Below, in pieces: positions 1-10,219 of a DNA stretch of 64,000 bases; positions within the stretch are counted from its first letter, which is position 1; each line of letters begins with the position of its first letter. This DNA comes from Prosopocoilus inquinatus (taxonomy: Eukaryota > Arthropoda > Insecta > Coleoptera > Lucanidae): assembly GCA_036172665.1 (NCBI GenBank), contig CM069870.1, positions 65,844,212 through 65,908,211 of the forward strand, in the 5' to 3' direction. The notes under the pieces were generated by a model, which searched no databases, was not told where the DNA came from, and was given only the letters and a program-made list of their open reading frames with translations. Made by a program: the position numbers and the translations under genes.

Positions 1-21
1 TGTAGCCCCGCCTTAATAAAG

Positions 22-71
<50 letters not shown>

Positions 72-75
72 CAAG
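1..75 (+). repeat. (ATTG)n tract after an AATAAA signal, probable retroelement 3' tail
   Basis: About 13 copies of the tetranucleotide GATT follow a unit reading CCTTAATAAAG. An AATAAA-like signal followed directly by a short tandem repeat is the usual appearance of the 3' end of a CR1-type or related non-LTR element. The rest of that element would lie to the left of the window, so the assignment is inference; the simple repeat itself is direct observation. Confidence 0.55.
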
Positions 76-584
76 ACACGATTCAAACTTTTAAGCGAAA
101 AAAAAATCACCTATTGACTACAACTTTAAAGGCAAATCTGTTAATTCAAATCTCCTGGTTTTATTCCGTAAACCATTGCGAGAAACCATTGGAAACACTT
201 TCTGTCTCGGCCGGGTTTTCGTTCACCCTGGCGAAGGCGCTTTATTAACTTCTTCTAAATCACGCCCGTTTACACTGAGCTACTTCGAAAGGAATAGAAA
301 ATTATTCCTATTCGAAAAGTCAGTCTATTTAGAATGGTTGTGGTTTTGGACGACTTTTTGTAATGAGTTTTCGTCTATTTGAAATTTTGGTTCGCTACTG
401 TACTTTATCCATTTTCCAAAACATTTTCCAAACAAACAATCCAGATCTACATTGTTGCTCCTAAACTCCGACGTGTTTTCCAATTTCCCAGGTACCAATC
501 GAACTAAATGAGGCGGCTTCATTAATGTTATTGTCCGGTGCAGGGGTTTTACTGTCGGCGGCGATGGTTGCACCACCGGGACGG

Positions 585-632
585 CGCACGGCGGCGGCGG
601 CGGCGGTGGTGGTGGTGGTGGTGGTGGTGGTA
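585..632. repeat. (GGC)n/(GGT)n trinucleotide repeat in a GC-rich patch
   Basis: Runs of GGC then GGT repeats sit inside a GC-rich, CpG-bearing patch from about 530 to 780 that ends with CCGCCG runs and a donor-like CAG-GTAATC near 770-776. Short ORFs across it are low-complexity Thr/Ala/Gly runs and are not evidence of a protein. A promoter or noncoding first exon is possible but unsupported. Confidence 0.6.
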
Positions 633-1043
633 GCGGCGTCGGTCGGGATGGTTGTTTTGCTCCGGGAATTCACCGGTTGACTATGCGAATTAATTTAATC
701 TAACTTTGAACTGAGCAAACTTTGCCTTGCCGCCGCCGCCGCCGTCGGACTTACGCCGCCGAGCATAGCAGGTAATCGACTTAGTTTCGGGGAATGCTTT
801 GTTTTTCGACGAAAATTGGATTTAAGTTTTTATATTATACTCGACTGCGCGTAAATTCAATGCTGATGTGATGATATTGAATCCACTGAAAATATAATTC
901 CATGTGAAACTGATAATTAAATTAATTATTATTATTAAATTTAATTTTCTGTTTCTCGCGAATAAACCGATTGCTTTGAGCAAGCTTTTACATTTTCAAC
1001 AGCTTCAATGAATGAAAACTTGTTACCGGTGCTTTGTTAGGAA

Positions 1044-1063
1044 AGAGAGAGAGAGAGAGAGAG
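1044..1063. repeat. (GA)n microsatellite
   Basis: About nine GA dinucleotides in a row. A second GA tract lies at 51300-51331. Confidence 0.85.
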
Positions 1064-1773
1064 GTAACCTTTTCATCACCCGGTAATCTCGTCTTCCTAC
1101 AATAAACACAACGCAAAAATACGTTTGTGTTCTCATTCTCAGACTTAAAGCTCTCCACGACCAAGTTACTTATTGTTCGCGTAACTTCCCTTAGAGCAAA
1201 AGAATAGCTTCATTAAAGGCCTCTCGCGATAAAAGTTTTCTTCTTCCCTTCCGCTTCCACTTCTCGCTTCTCCGAACTCAAATTGGAAGTGCTAATAAAA
1301 CACGGGGACGACATTGGGGCATGTTCTTCCTTTGATTTACAGCCCCCCAACATAATTCATCGCTTTGATCTCCGGGAATATTAAACATAATCGGTAATCG
1401 ACCGGTGCGGTGGGGCAATATGTTCTTTGGCTTCTTCCACCCCCAGGAACCCTCGGCGTTTTTTTTTTTTTATCGTAGCAGGTTGGATCTCGTTGTCGGA
1501 CGAGGCAAATAAATTCGCCGGGGCTCCGACGCTCGCTGGGATATTCGCGAAGGGAAATATTGACTTTTATATAAACAACACGTGCCGGCCATTACTTATG
1601 TAAACACGTGCAGTTTTAAATAAAGTATTCAGAAGTATGGAAAAAAAAATATTCCCGGTTGCCGTTTCTCGTAAAATCGATTCGGTGGCCGGGGGTGGGC
1701 AGAGTTTTCTTCGCTTTACGAAAAAGTTTTCAAAATTTATCTACAATTCGATTTTAACTGAATAATAATAAAG

Positions 1774-1875
1774 CAGAGGTTCTCAATAGGGCCAATAACG
1801 ACAAAGACTTGAAAGAGGTCGATGAACCTGTAGGGCTCGGCTGGGAGTCGGTGAACCTCCAGGGTTTTTTTTGGG
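1774..1875 (+). mobile_element. hAT-like element end (remnant)
   Basis: The segment starts CAGAGGTTCTCAA, which fits the usual terminal pattern CAGNGGTTCTCAA of hAT-superfamily elements. The following 90 bases (GACTTGAAAGAGGTCGATGA..., ending near GGGAGTCGGTGAACC) resemble 41988-42080, which begins AAGGGTTCCCAT and contains GACTTGAAAGGGGTCGATGA. Two diverged copies of one family are therefore in this window. I could not find the opposite terminus or an 8-bp target duplication, so this is a remnant or a solo end. Confidence 0.45.
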
Positions 1876-2148
1876 TGTCAGACTTATAAATTCTTGTCTA
1901 ATGAACACCTACCTGAATAATTTATTTAAAAATAAGTCGGTTTTATGGTTATTAAGTAAATTTGAAAGTGAACATTGTATGTACAGTGCCCAAAATAAAA
2001 AAAAAAAAAAAACTATTTCTTCCTAAATAGTATATAGCCTTAATTGGTAATTCTGTGTTAAAGTTATAGAAACGTAATGCGAAGTATGATCATGATTGAT
2101 CAATTAAGGAATCAATTCTATAACTGGGCTGCAGTCAAAAAGGGGTTG

Positions 2149-3048
2149 ATAGTAATACTCTTTTAAAGTTCAACCGAGCTTTCGGAAAATTTATTTCCTT
2201 TATCAAGGTTTCTACAAAACAAATTCTAAAATTAATAATTAATAATAAGAACAATTTCAGATGATTACTTACTCCTACAAAACAAATTCTAAAATTAATA
2301 ATAATAGGAACAATTTCACATGATTACTTACTCCTTAGTGAGTACGTACACAAAGTTAAACCACTAGTAGTAATAATAAATTTCATTAAAAATAAGTTTT
2401 AAGAATTAATTTTGAATTTACATTTTTTTTTCCAACATCTTGATTGTCTTTCTTTTTAGTTTTAAAATGTAATAGGTAAGTATAAATACAACTAAGTTTC
2501 TCAATATCAGTTCTTTTGTTGATACTTTTTTTATTACAAAAAATTTGGCACATTTCAATAAAAAGTCTTTGACTCAAAATTGGTTCAATATCTAAAATTG
2601 TTGCATCTTCAAAATTACTCCTATGGTCTTCATTATTGGTATGTTCAGATAAAGCACAAGCATTAGGTCTAAGTCTAATTCACTTTTATGAGACATAATT
2701 CTCGAGTGAAGAGTTCTTGATGTTTGGCCAATATAAACAAAATCACAATCATGCCAAGGAATTTCATAAATAGAATTAATTTGTTTGAATTTGTTAAGTG
2801 AATTTTTAACTTTTGTAAAAGAGACTTAACTGTTAATAAATTTTTAGTTGCAATCTGAATGTTTTTATTTTTTAATACTTTTATTAGTCGAGATATTTAA
2901 CTTTGTGTACTCACTAACGAGTAAGTAATCATGTGAAATTGTTCTTATTATTAATTATTAATTTTAAAATTTGTTTTGTAGAAACCTTGATAAAGGAAAT
3001 AAATTTTCCGAAAGCTCGGTTGAACTTTAAAAGAGTATTACTATTAAA
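2149..3048 (-). mobile_element. Penelope-like element fragment flanked by inverted terminal copies
   Basis: A minus-strand Penelope coding remnant (2386-2895) is bracketed by inverted copies of one sequence. On the left, 2149-2360 holds GGTTTCTACAAAACAAATTC and an internal partial duplication (2207-2270 against 2275-2330). On the right, 2899-3048 holds the complement. The arms match over roughly 145 bases with few differences. Inverted or tandem terminal copies of this kind are characteristic of Penelope-like elements, and the larger element at 42581-45105 has the same layout. The element is heavily 5'-truncated: no reverse transcriptase core is present. Confidence 0.65.
2386..2895 (-). pseudogene. 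Penelope-like RT-endonuclease polyprotein, C-terminal GIY-YIG fragment
   Basis: Translated on the minus strand, this remnant shows a Lys-rich RT-to-endonuclease linker, then SIYEIPWHDCDFVYIGQTSR, which fits the GIY-YIG nuclease signature with GIY replaced by SIY. An arginine-rich helix and the downstream region around HTNNEDHRSNF and RLFIEMCQI follow, the typical C-terminus of Penelope-like proteins. The reading frame is broken near 2671, between the nuclease signature and the C-terminal half, and again near 2825 in the linker. The whole RT domain is missing. The GIY-YIG domain normally nicks target DNA for element insertion; this copy cannot encode a working enzyme. Identification rests on the spaced motif pair and the family-typical tail, so I am fairly sure of the family but not of the clade. 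Confidence 0.7.
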
Positions 3049-3199
3049 CTTTTTATATTTAAACATTTAATATAAATAAAATAGAGTGAAATCGAATAAA
3101 ACAAAAAAGAATGATCGGCGTTGGAAATAGGAACCATCACTCACAACTAAAATTTATTTCTTTGTTTAAAAACTGGGTAAACTACAGAGCCGACAAGCC

Positions 3200-3680
3200 A
3201 ATAGGTATTTTAAGTAAATACAATTTATGTTTGTAGATGGCCTAATTACTTCCGAATTTTAAATGTTGTTTACTTAACAGTCGGTTTCGATCAAGCTCTA
3301 ATCTTTGTCAGACCTCTAAATACAAAAGGGATTGATTGTGTTGAGGTTTGAAATATTCTGTATTTGTCCATATTTCTTCTCTTCAAATTGTGTCTTGCCA
3401 AATCTAGTTTACGAAAGATATTAGACGTACTTGAAAATGCTAAACTCCATCATTGTAATTTCATAATTAGAATACGTAAAGGTAACACGCTTAATATATA
3501 TTTCCGCGCTCCTGACCTAGTGGGTTAGATAATTGAAGAAATTTTAGATGCCAAAGCAGACAAAGACATTTTATTTGATCCTTGATGTCCTAAGTACTTC
3601 CTAATTCTAAAAGTTGCTTACTCAGCTACTGATTTCGAACAAATTGCAATCTTCATCAGACCTAATGTAAATACAACACT
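3200..3680. repeat. Two diverged copies of a retroelement 3'-end-like repeat
   Basis: Segments near 3230-3330 and 3580-3680 share an order of short blocks: ACTTCC(T/G)AATT(C/T)T, GTTGCTTACT or GTTGTTTACT, (T/G)GATTTCGA or GGTTTCGA, CAATCTTCATCAGACCT or TAATCTTTGTCAGACCT, then AAATACAA. Spacing is about 350 bases. On the minus strand the second copy reads CTGATGA then GAAA, a hammerhead-like core (see findings). The parent element is not identified. Confidence 0.45.
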
Positions 3681-5469
3681 AATTGTAAGTTGAAGATATA
3701 CTTCAAATAATTGTGCATTGTGAGTGGTTTGTTTACGTCACGTGACGTCTAGTGTAAATATTGAAAATTTGTTACGTTTTTTTGAATACATATTAAAAAA
3801 ATAAAAATTGATTACTGTTTTTAAATTACAAGTTACATGTGCATGTGATCAAGGTGGAAGAAGCAAATAAGAATGATGACATCTTAAAGAATCAACGATG
3901 ATCTGTGGATACTGATTCTGAATCTGAAATCCAAGTTCATTTCGATTTTTTTTTTTCAGGTGAGGAAAGTAATTTTTGAAACGCATTTTTCGCGGTCAAA
4001 TAGTAAACTACTTTCTCAACATTTTATAAGCAATTTGATAGCGTAACGAGTAATGAGAGTAATGAAGGAGCAAATCTCTTCTTTTCCACATTCTATGTTT
4101 ATTGTTGTGTAAATAGTATTTTGTTTGAATATGTTCTCTTTTGTTCCCTCGAGTTTAAGTTTTTTAAAAGCCTCTTAATAAATAAATAAAATGAAAAAAA
4201 AACCTCAAATGACAACGTTTATCATTTATTTTAAAAATCTTTGCTTATAATTTGACTGTGCGCCAAAGAAGAATCGCTCTTCTCACCTAAAAGAAAGCTA
4301 TCAAGCAGAAATGGACTTCAGATTAGAAAGTGGCATTCTTAATTATCTAAGGATAACTTCACAATGAAGCTGTGAGCTGTGATGCCTTTTTCTTCCAGAG
4401 GAGACCATTTAAAGCCCATTCCAGCAATCGCTTATATGAGCGCTTATAATCGCAGCTCGCTTATGAACATAAGCATTTGAATACGTGTTCTTCATTATCA
4501 GCGCTATTCGAAATCTCCGCTGTCATCTGTCACCATAGCTTCGTATGAACTTACCCTAAGGCGGCACTATTCTTATTTGCCGCTTCTAACTTAGCTCCAC
4601 GTACTTCCCTTTGTCAGTTTAGAATCAGCGTTACCAGCTGTGCGAGAATTTCCTAGGAAATACTGGAGATTTATTTCTGGATTGTAAGAAAAGTAGCACG
4701 TAACGAGATTGGACGAAAACATTTAAATTTCCCGCCTAATAGTTCGAGGTGGCAACACTAATCTAGATTACCCATACTCAGTTTGTTCGTTTTGTTTCGT
4801 ATTTAGAATGTTTCTTTTGTAAAAACAATAAAAGCTTTTGTAAAAAGCACTTTTAGCTTTCTGTCGGTGAGCTTAGTTCTTCCATGTTTTTTTTTATTCT
4901 TTAACTCATCCTTAGGAACCAAAGTATTAAAACAAAAAGAAAACTATTTTTTTAATTCCGTGGTCTTCTGAGGACGACCTTAAATTAAATAATTTAATTA
5001 AAGTATAAGTCTTCCAACATAATAAGAGCAATGAAGTAAGAGAAAAAATAACCAAAACAAGATTGACAACACTGCAACCGAGCGATTGTTTGAAAATAAA
5101 AAATAAAAACAAAAACAAAAGAAATTATGAAACTCTTGAAAAAAACACGAAAAAAACGACAAACAGGAACTAAAGAGAACTGAATCAAACGGTACGGAAA
5201 GCCGACGAATAAGAAGAATAAAAAAAACAGTAGGAAGTCAAAATACGGTAATAGATAAATTAAAAATTAGATTATGTACATGAGATTTCATTTTTTCACC
5301 TGTTATGACACACCCTGTATATATTTTTATTTTCCAACGTATACCTCGTGTTAAAAAATACAGAAACTAGAACACTAAACCTCTATTAACAATTATTTAT
5401 CTAGAGTAGAGTTAACTAGACCTATTTAGACATTTCTTTGTCATTGCAAATCATTTCAAGTATGAACCG

Positions 5470-7980
5470 CGAAATGCAATCACTGCAGTTAAGCACACTC
5501 TCAAGCCCGACTCATTAATGCGTTTTCACATACGTTTACACTTTGCAGTAACCCTCGGCAAACCGACTTAATCTTTTCGTTCAAGTTGCCTACTCCAGGC
5601 TAACATTTCGCGGACAGCGCCCATTAAACATCCTCTGCACTTAGCCACACTCGCAAGCCCGACTCATTAATGCCTTCATGCATACGTTTACTCTTCGCAG
5701 TAACCCTCGGTAGACCGATTTAATCTTTTCTTTCACTTTGCCTCCTCCAGGCTAACACTTCGAGGACAGCCCCTATCAAACATCCACTGCATTTAACCAC
5801 ATTCGCAAGTCCGACTCATTAATGCCTTTACGTATACATTTATCCTTCGCAGTAACCCTCGGCAGACTGACTTAATCTTTTACTTTTCTTTTCCTCTGTG
5901 TTTCCATTTTTCGACCTCCGTTGCGTACTTGAAATCGTGTTCGCCGCCGGAACGGGTCAACGTCAAAGAGGAGAGAAGTATCGTAGAAAAGGAAACGGAA
6001 CGGGAAGAAAAGATAAAGCAAAAAGCGAATTGCTCTATTGAAACAAAAAAATGAATATATGCAAGGATCACTCTAATGGCGTCACTAATAACCTCTCTAC
6101 TTGCAACGGTGACAGGTTATGCGCTCCGTAAAACTTGATAATAACAAACCCATTAATTCCTTCATGCATACGTTTACTCTTCGCAGTAACCCTCGGCAAA
6201 CCGACTTAATCTTTTCGTTCAATTTGCCTACTCCAAGCTAACATTTCGCGGACAGCGCCCATTAAACATCCTCTGCGCTTAGTCACACTCGCAAGCCCGA
6301 TTCATTAATGCCTTCATGCATACGTTTACTCTTCGCAGTAACCCTCGGTAGACCGATTTAATCTTTTCTGTCACTTTGCCTCCTCCAGGCTAACATTTCG
6401 TGAACAGCCCATATCAAACATCCACTGCACTTAACCACATTCGCAAGTCCGACTCATTAATGCCTTTACGTATACATTTATCCTTCGCAGTAACCCTCGG
6501 CAGACTGACTTAATCTTTTACTTTTCTTTTCCTGTGTGCTTCCATTTTTCGACCTCCGTTGCGTACTTGAAATCGTATTCGCCGCCGGAACGGGTCAACG
6601 TCAAACAGGAGAGAAGTATCGTAGAAAAGGAAACGGAACGGGAAGAAAAGATAAAGCAAAAAGCGAATTGCTCTATTGAAACAAAAAAATGAATATATGC
6701 AAGGATCACTCTAATGGCGTCACTAATAACCTCTCTACTTGCAGTGGTGACAGGTTATGCGCTCCGTAAAACTTGATAATAACAAACCCATTAATGCCTT
6801 CATGCATACGTTTACTCTTCGCAGTAACCCTCGGCAAACCGACTTAATCTTTTCGTTCAATTTGCCTACTCCAGGCTAACATTTCGCGGACAGCGCCCAT
6901 TAAACATCCTCTGCGCTTAGTCACACTCGCAAGCCCGACTCATTAATGCCTTCATGCATACGTTTACTCTTCGCAGTAACCCTCGGTAGACCGATTTAAT
7001 CTTTTCTGTCACTTTGCCTCCTCCAGGCTAACATTTCGTGAACAGCCCATATCAAACATCCACTGCACTTAACCACATTCGCAAGTCCGACTCATTAATG
7101 CCTTTACGTATACATTTATCCTTCGCAGTAACCCTCGGCAGACTGACTTAATCTTTTACTTTTCTTTTCCTGTGTGCTTCCATTTTTCGACCTCCGTTGC
7201 GTACTTGAAATCGTATTCGCCGCCGGAACGGGTCAACGTCAAACAGGAGAGAAGTATCGTAGAAAAGGAAACGGAACGGGAAGAAAAGATAAAGCAAAAA
7301 GCGAATTGCTCTATTGAAACAAACAAATGAATATATGCAAGGATCACTCTAATGGCGTCACTAATAACCTCTCTACTTGCAGCGGTGACAGGTTATGCGC
7401 TCCGTAAAACTTGATAATAACAAACCCATTAATTCCTTCATGCATACGTTTACTCTTCGCAGTAACCCTCGGCAAACCGACTTAATCTTTTCGTTCAATT
7501 TGCCTACTCCAGGCTAACATTTCGCCGACAGCGCCCATTAAATATCCTCTGCACTTAGTCACACTCGCAAGCCCGACTCATTAATGCCTTCATGCATACG
7601 TTTACTCTTCGCAGTAACCCTCGGTAGACCGATTTAATCTTTTCTTTCACTTTGCCTCCTCCTGACTAACATTTCGAGGACAGCCCCTATCAAACATCCA
7701 CTGCACTTAACCACATTCGCAAGTCCGACTCATTAATGCCTTTGTGTATACATTTACCCTTCGCAGTAACCCTCAGCAGACTGACTTAAACTTTTCCTTT
7801 TCTTTGCCTGCTACATCGTCTCCTCCAGGCTACCGTTCTGCGGACAGCCCCTATCAAACATCCTCTGCACTTAGCCACACTCGCAAGCCCGACTCATTAA
7901 TACCTTCAAGCATACGTTTACCCTTCGCAGTAACCCTCGGCAAACTGACTTAATCTTTTCCTTTTCTTTTCCTGTGCGAG
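5470..7980. repeat. Satellite array with 638-bp higher-order repeat built from 152-bp monomers
   Basis: The phrase CTCATTAATGCCTT and its variants recur at 5511, 5663, 5815, 6149, 6301, 6453, 6787, 6939, 7091, 7425, 7577, 7729 and about 7881. Spacings are 152, 152, 334, 152, 152, 334 and so on. Each higher-order unit is thus three 152-bp monomers plus an unrelated 182-bp segment, 638 bp in all. There are three complete units and a fourth that lacks the 182-bp segment and has an extra diverged monomer. The 182-bp segment gives the same 63-residue minus-strand ORF in each unit (5880, 6518, 7156). Because it repeats with the satellite I treat it as a by-product rather than a gene. Confidence 0.9.
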
Positions 7981-9142
7981 ATAAAACGTACGACTCTGAT
8001 TAAGCCACACTTCAACCACCGCTTTTATCTGTGCGGACTAAAAATAATTGATCTCAAGACAATCGTAATTTTTTAATTTTTGAACTAAAAACCTGTTGGT
8101 TTGATTTATATATTCACAAAACGAAAGAATTTCTCTTTCCTTTTGTGCGATTGTGTACGCACTTTCTTTTCGTTGCGAAACATCCCGATTCACATCGCTT
8201 CGTAAATATGTTTTTTCCAAGAAGGTTAGTACATTTCCAAATATGGAGAGACCTGAAATATTACTAGAGCGCCTGACATCGCCTGAAATATTGCAACAAA
8301 ATAACGCACATGTTGACCTTCCCGACACGAACACGAATAAATTATGTTTAGCGCCGACCAAAGTGTCCAAACTCGAGTAATGAATTCTCTCTGGCTCGGG
8401 TCCGTTTTGAAAATTGATGACTTAATAAATAATTTAGCGAAAACATGGGGCAGTTTGCGGACCCGATGTCCAAAGTAGAGAGCAAAACAAAAAAAAACAA
8501 AAAAGGAAACGCCAGCACTTTTCAGTTCGTTCTAAAACTTCCTCCTCCTTAATGAAAGGCGGAAAACTAGCTCGCCGACATTAAAGAATCTAATATTTAT
8601 GACTGTATAATTAAAAGGGATGCGACGCGCCGCCTTTCCGCAAAACTCACTCACGGCCGCTCCCTTGGTCTAATTAAATTTCACGCTTAACCTTTGCGCA
8701 CTCACATGTGCGGATAATTTTATCCTTCCATGGAAATGTGCAACATACGTGGTTGCCGGAAGTCAAAATTAATTCTTTCGACAGAAATTCAGCACGTTAA
8801 AGTTAATTAGAAATTTTCAAAAGGGGGAGTTCAAGTGTGCCATCAAGAAACCGTTGCCCATTTCAATCGGGGGCTTTTTTTAAACCGTTGCTACACCCAA
8901 CTCGACTTACTTAAAAGGTTTCAAAAAATGCGAATAGCAAGAAATGTGTGTAGTTATCGCGGAATACCTAGCTCAAATGGAGTTTGGGGGGTGGGTTGAA
9001 CTTCAACGATAATTTAAAGGCGCCAGAAATAAATTTCCAACGGACATCTCTATCAATCCAAGACGCTTATCTCTATTATCGCCTAACGTGTCGGTCCTCC
9101 GACGTACAAAGGAACAATCATGAATTTTTTAATTATTGTAAA

Positions 9143-9144
<2 letters not shown>

Positions 9145-9177
<33 letters not shown>

Positions 9178-9208
9178 AATCCGTAGGCTTATATATATAT
9201 ATATATAT
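9145..9208. repeat. (TA)n microsatellite, two tracts
   Basis: Two alternating TA tracts, about 9145-9174 and 9190-9208, are separated by a 15-base unique stretch. Each is self-complementary. Confidence 0.9.
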
Positions 9209-9309
9209 AAATTATAATTTTCAAATTTCTGCTATAATTTAGAAGTTGAGATTAATTCTTGTTTACCAAAGCAGAAGTTTTCTCATTTATATGAATTACG
9301 TGAAATTTT

Positions 9310-9680
9310 AGCAAAAGATTGTTACTGTTGGTTGATAGATGGCACTGTGAAATGTCTGATTTACACATCATCTCGACTGATTTCGAATTTATTGATTCAA
9401 ACTTTTCACTATTAAGTTTTGACCGAACTTCTTTGCCAAAAATGTAATCATTTCTTCTTTGGCGTTTTTCTAAAATAAACTTAAATTGTAATTTTCTATC
9501 GTCTAAATATTATGAGTTGTTCCTCTTTTTGATGATTTTGGTTTGACAACGCCAGTTTTGCAATTATTTCTTGTATACAACTAAACGGTCGTGAAATAGT
9601 GCCGTTCGTGGTTGATAGATGGCGCAGTGAGATGTTCGTCTATGAATTTACAAACCGTCTCAAATTTGCTTAAATTTATA
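9310..9680. repeat. Direct repeat about 280 bp apart around GTTGATAGATGGC
   Basis: GTTGATAGATGGCACTGTGA (9331) and GTTGATAGATGGCGCAGTGA (9611) are followed in both cases by AATGTCTGATTTAC-like or GATGTTCG-like sequence and a TCTCGACTGATTTCGAATTTATTGATTCAAA-like block. The related phrase GCCATCTATTG occurs at about 16146 and 62698. This is a dispersed repeat of unknown class. Confidence 0.45.
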
Positions 9681-10219
9681 AATTCAAATGTCTGATATCT
9701 TTAGTGATCAATCGTGTTATGTTTTGCCATTTGGTTGAATGTCATTCTTAAAAATCAAATGGTTTTTTTAATTTTTTTTTGGTAATAACATAACCTTAAA
9801 TTATATCTGTAAACTTCAACGAAAGACGTTCGGGAGGTTAGGCGCTTTTGTTGGATTAAGAATTGCCCGTGCGATGTCGCGACCTAAACTGTTTTAAAAG
9901 GCGACATTTTTAATATGTTTCAATAATTGTTCAAAAAAAAAATTCATTGGCGATAAATGAGAGGAAAAGCGAGGGGTCATGATGATCATCACAACAATTA
10001 GTCATAAATTGATTTACAAAAAATTTAATTAAACAAATTTGGCTTTAAAATATTAATGAATACTAAGCATTAGAATTTAAATTTTCCAAAATTTGAAACT
10101 TAATTATGAAAACTTTTCTATTAAAAGAGAAAGAGAGACAAGAGACAACCCAGAAATTTATTAATTTATTACTTTTTATTTATTTAATGTCTGTTAACGT
10201 TGAATTTATTTAATTTTAA

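Noticed and set aside
5880..7347. Three near-identical 63-residue proteins on the minus strand
   Set aside because: They recur exactly with the 638-bp satellite period and have no family resemblance, so they are repeat by-products.
8038..8380. 110-residue minus-strand ORF and an overlapping plus-strand ORF
   Set aside because: No recognisable motif, no splice or promoter context, and both strands are open by chance in the same place.
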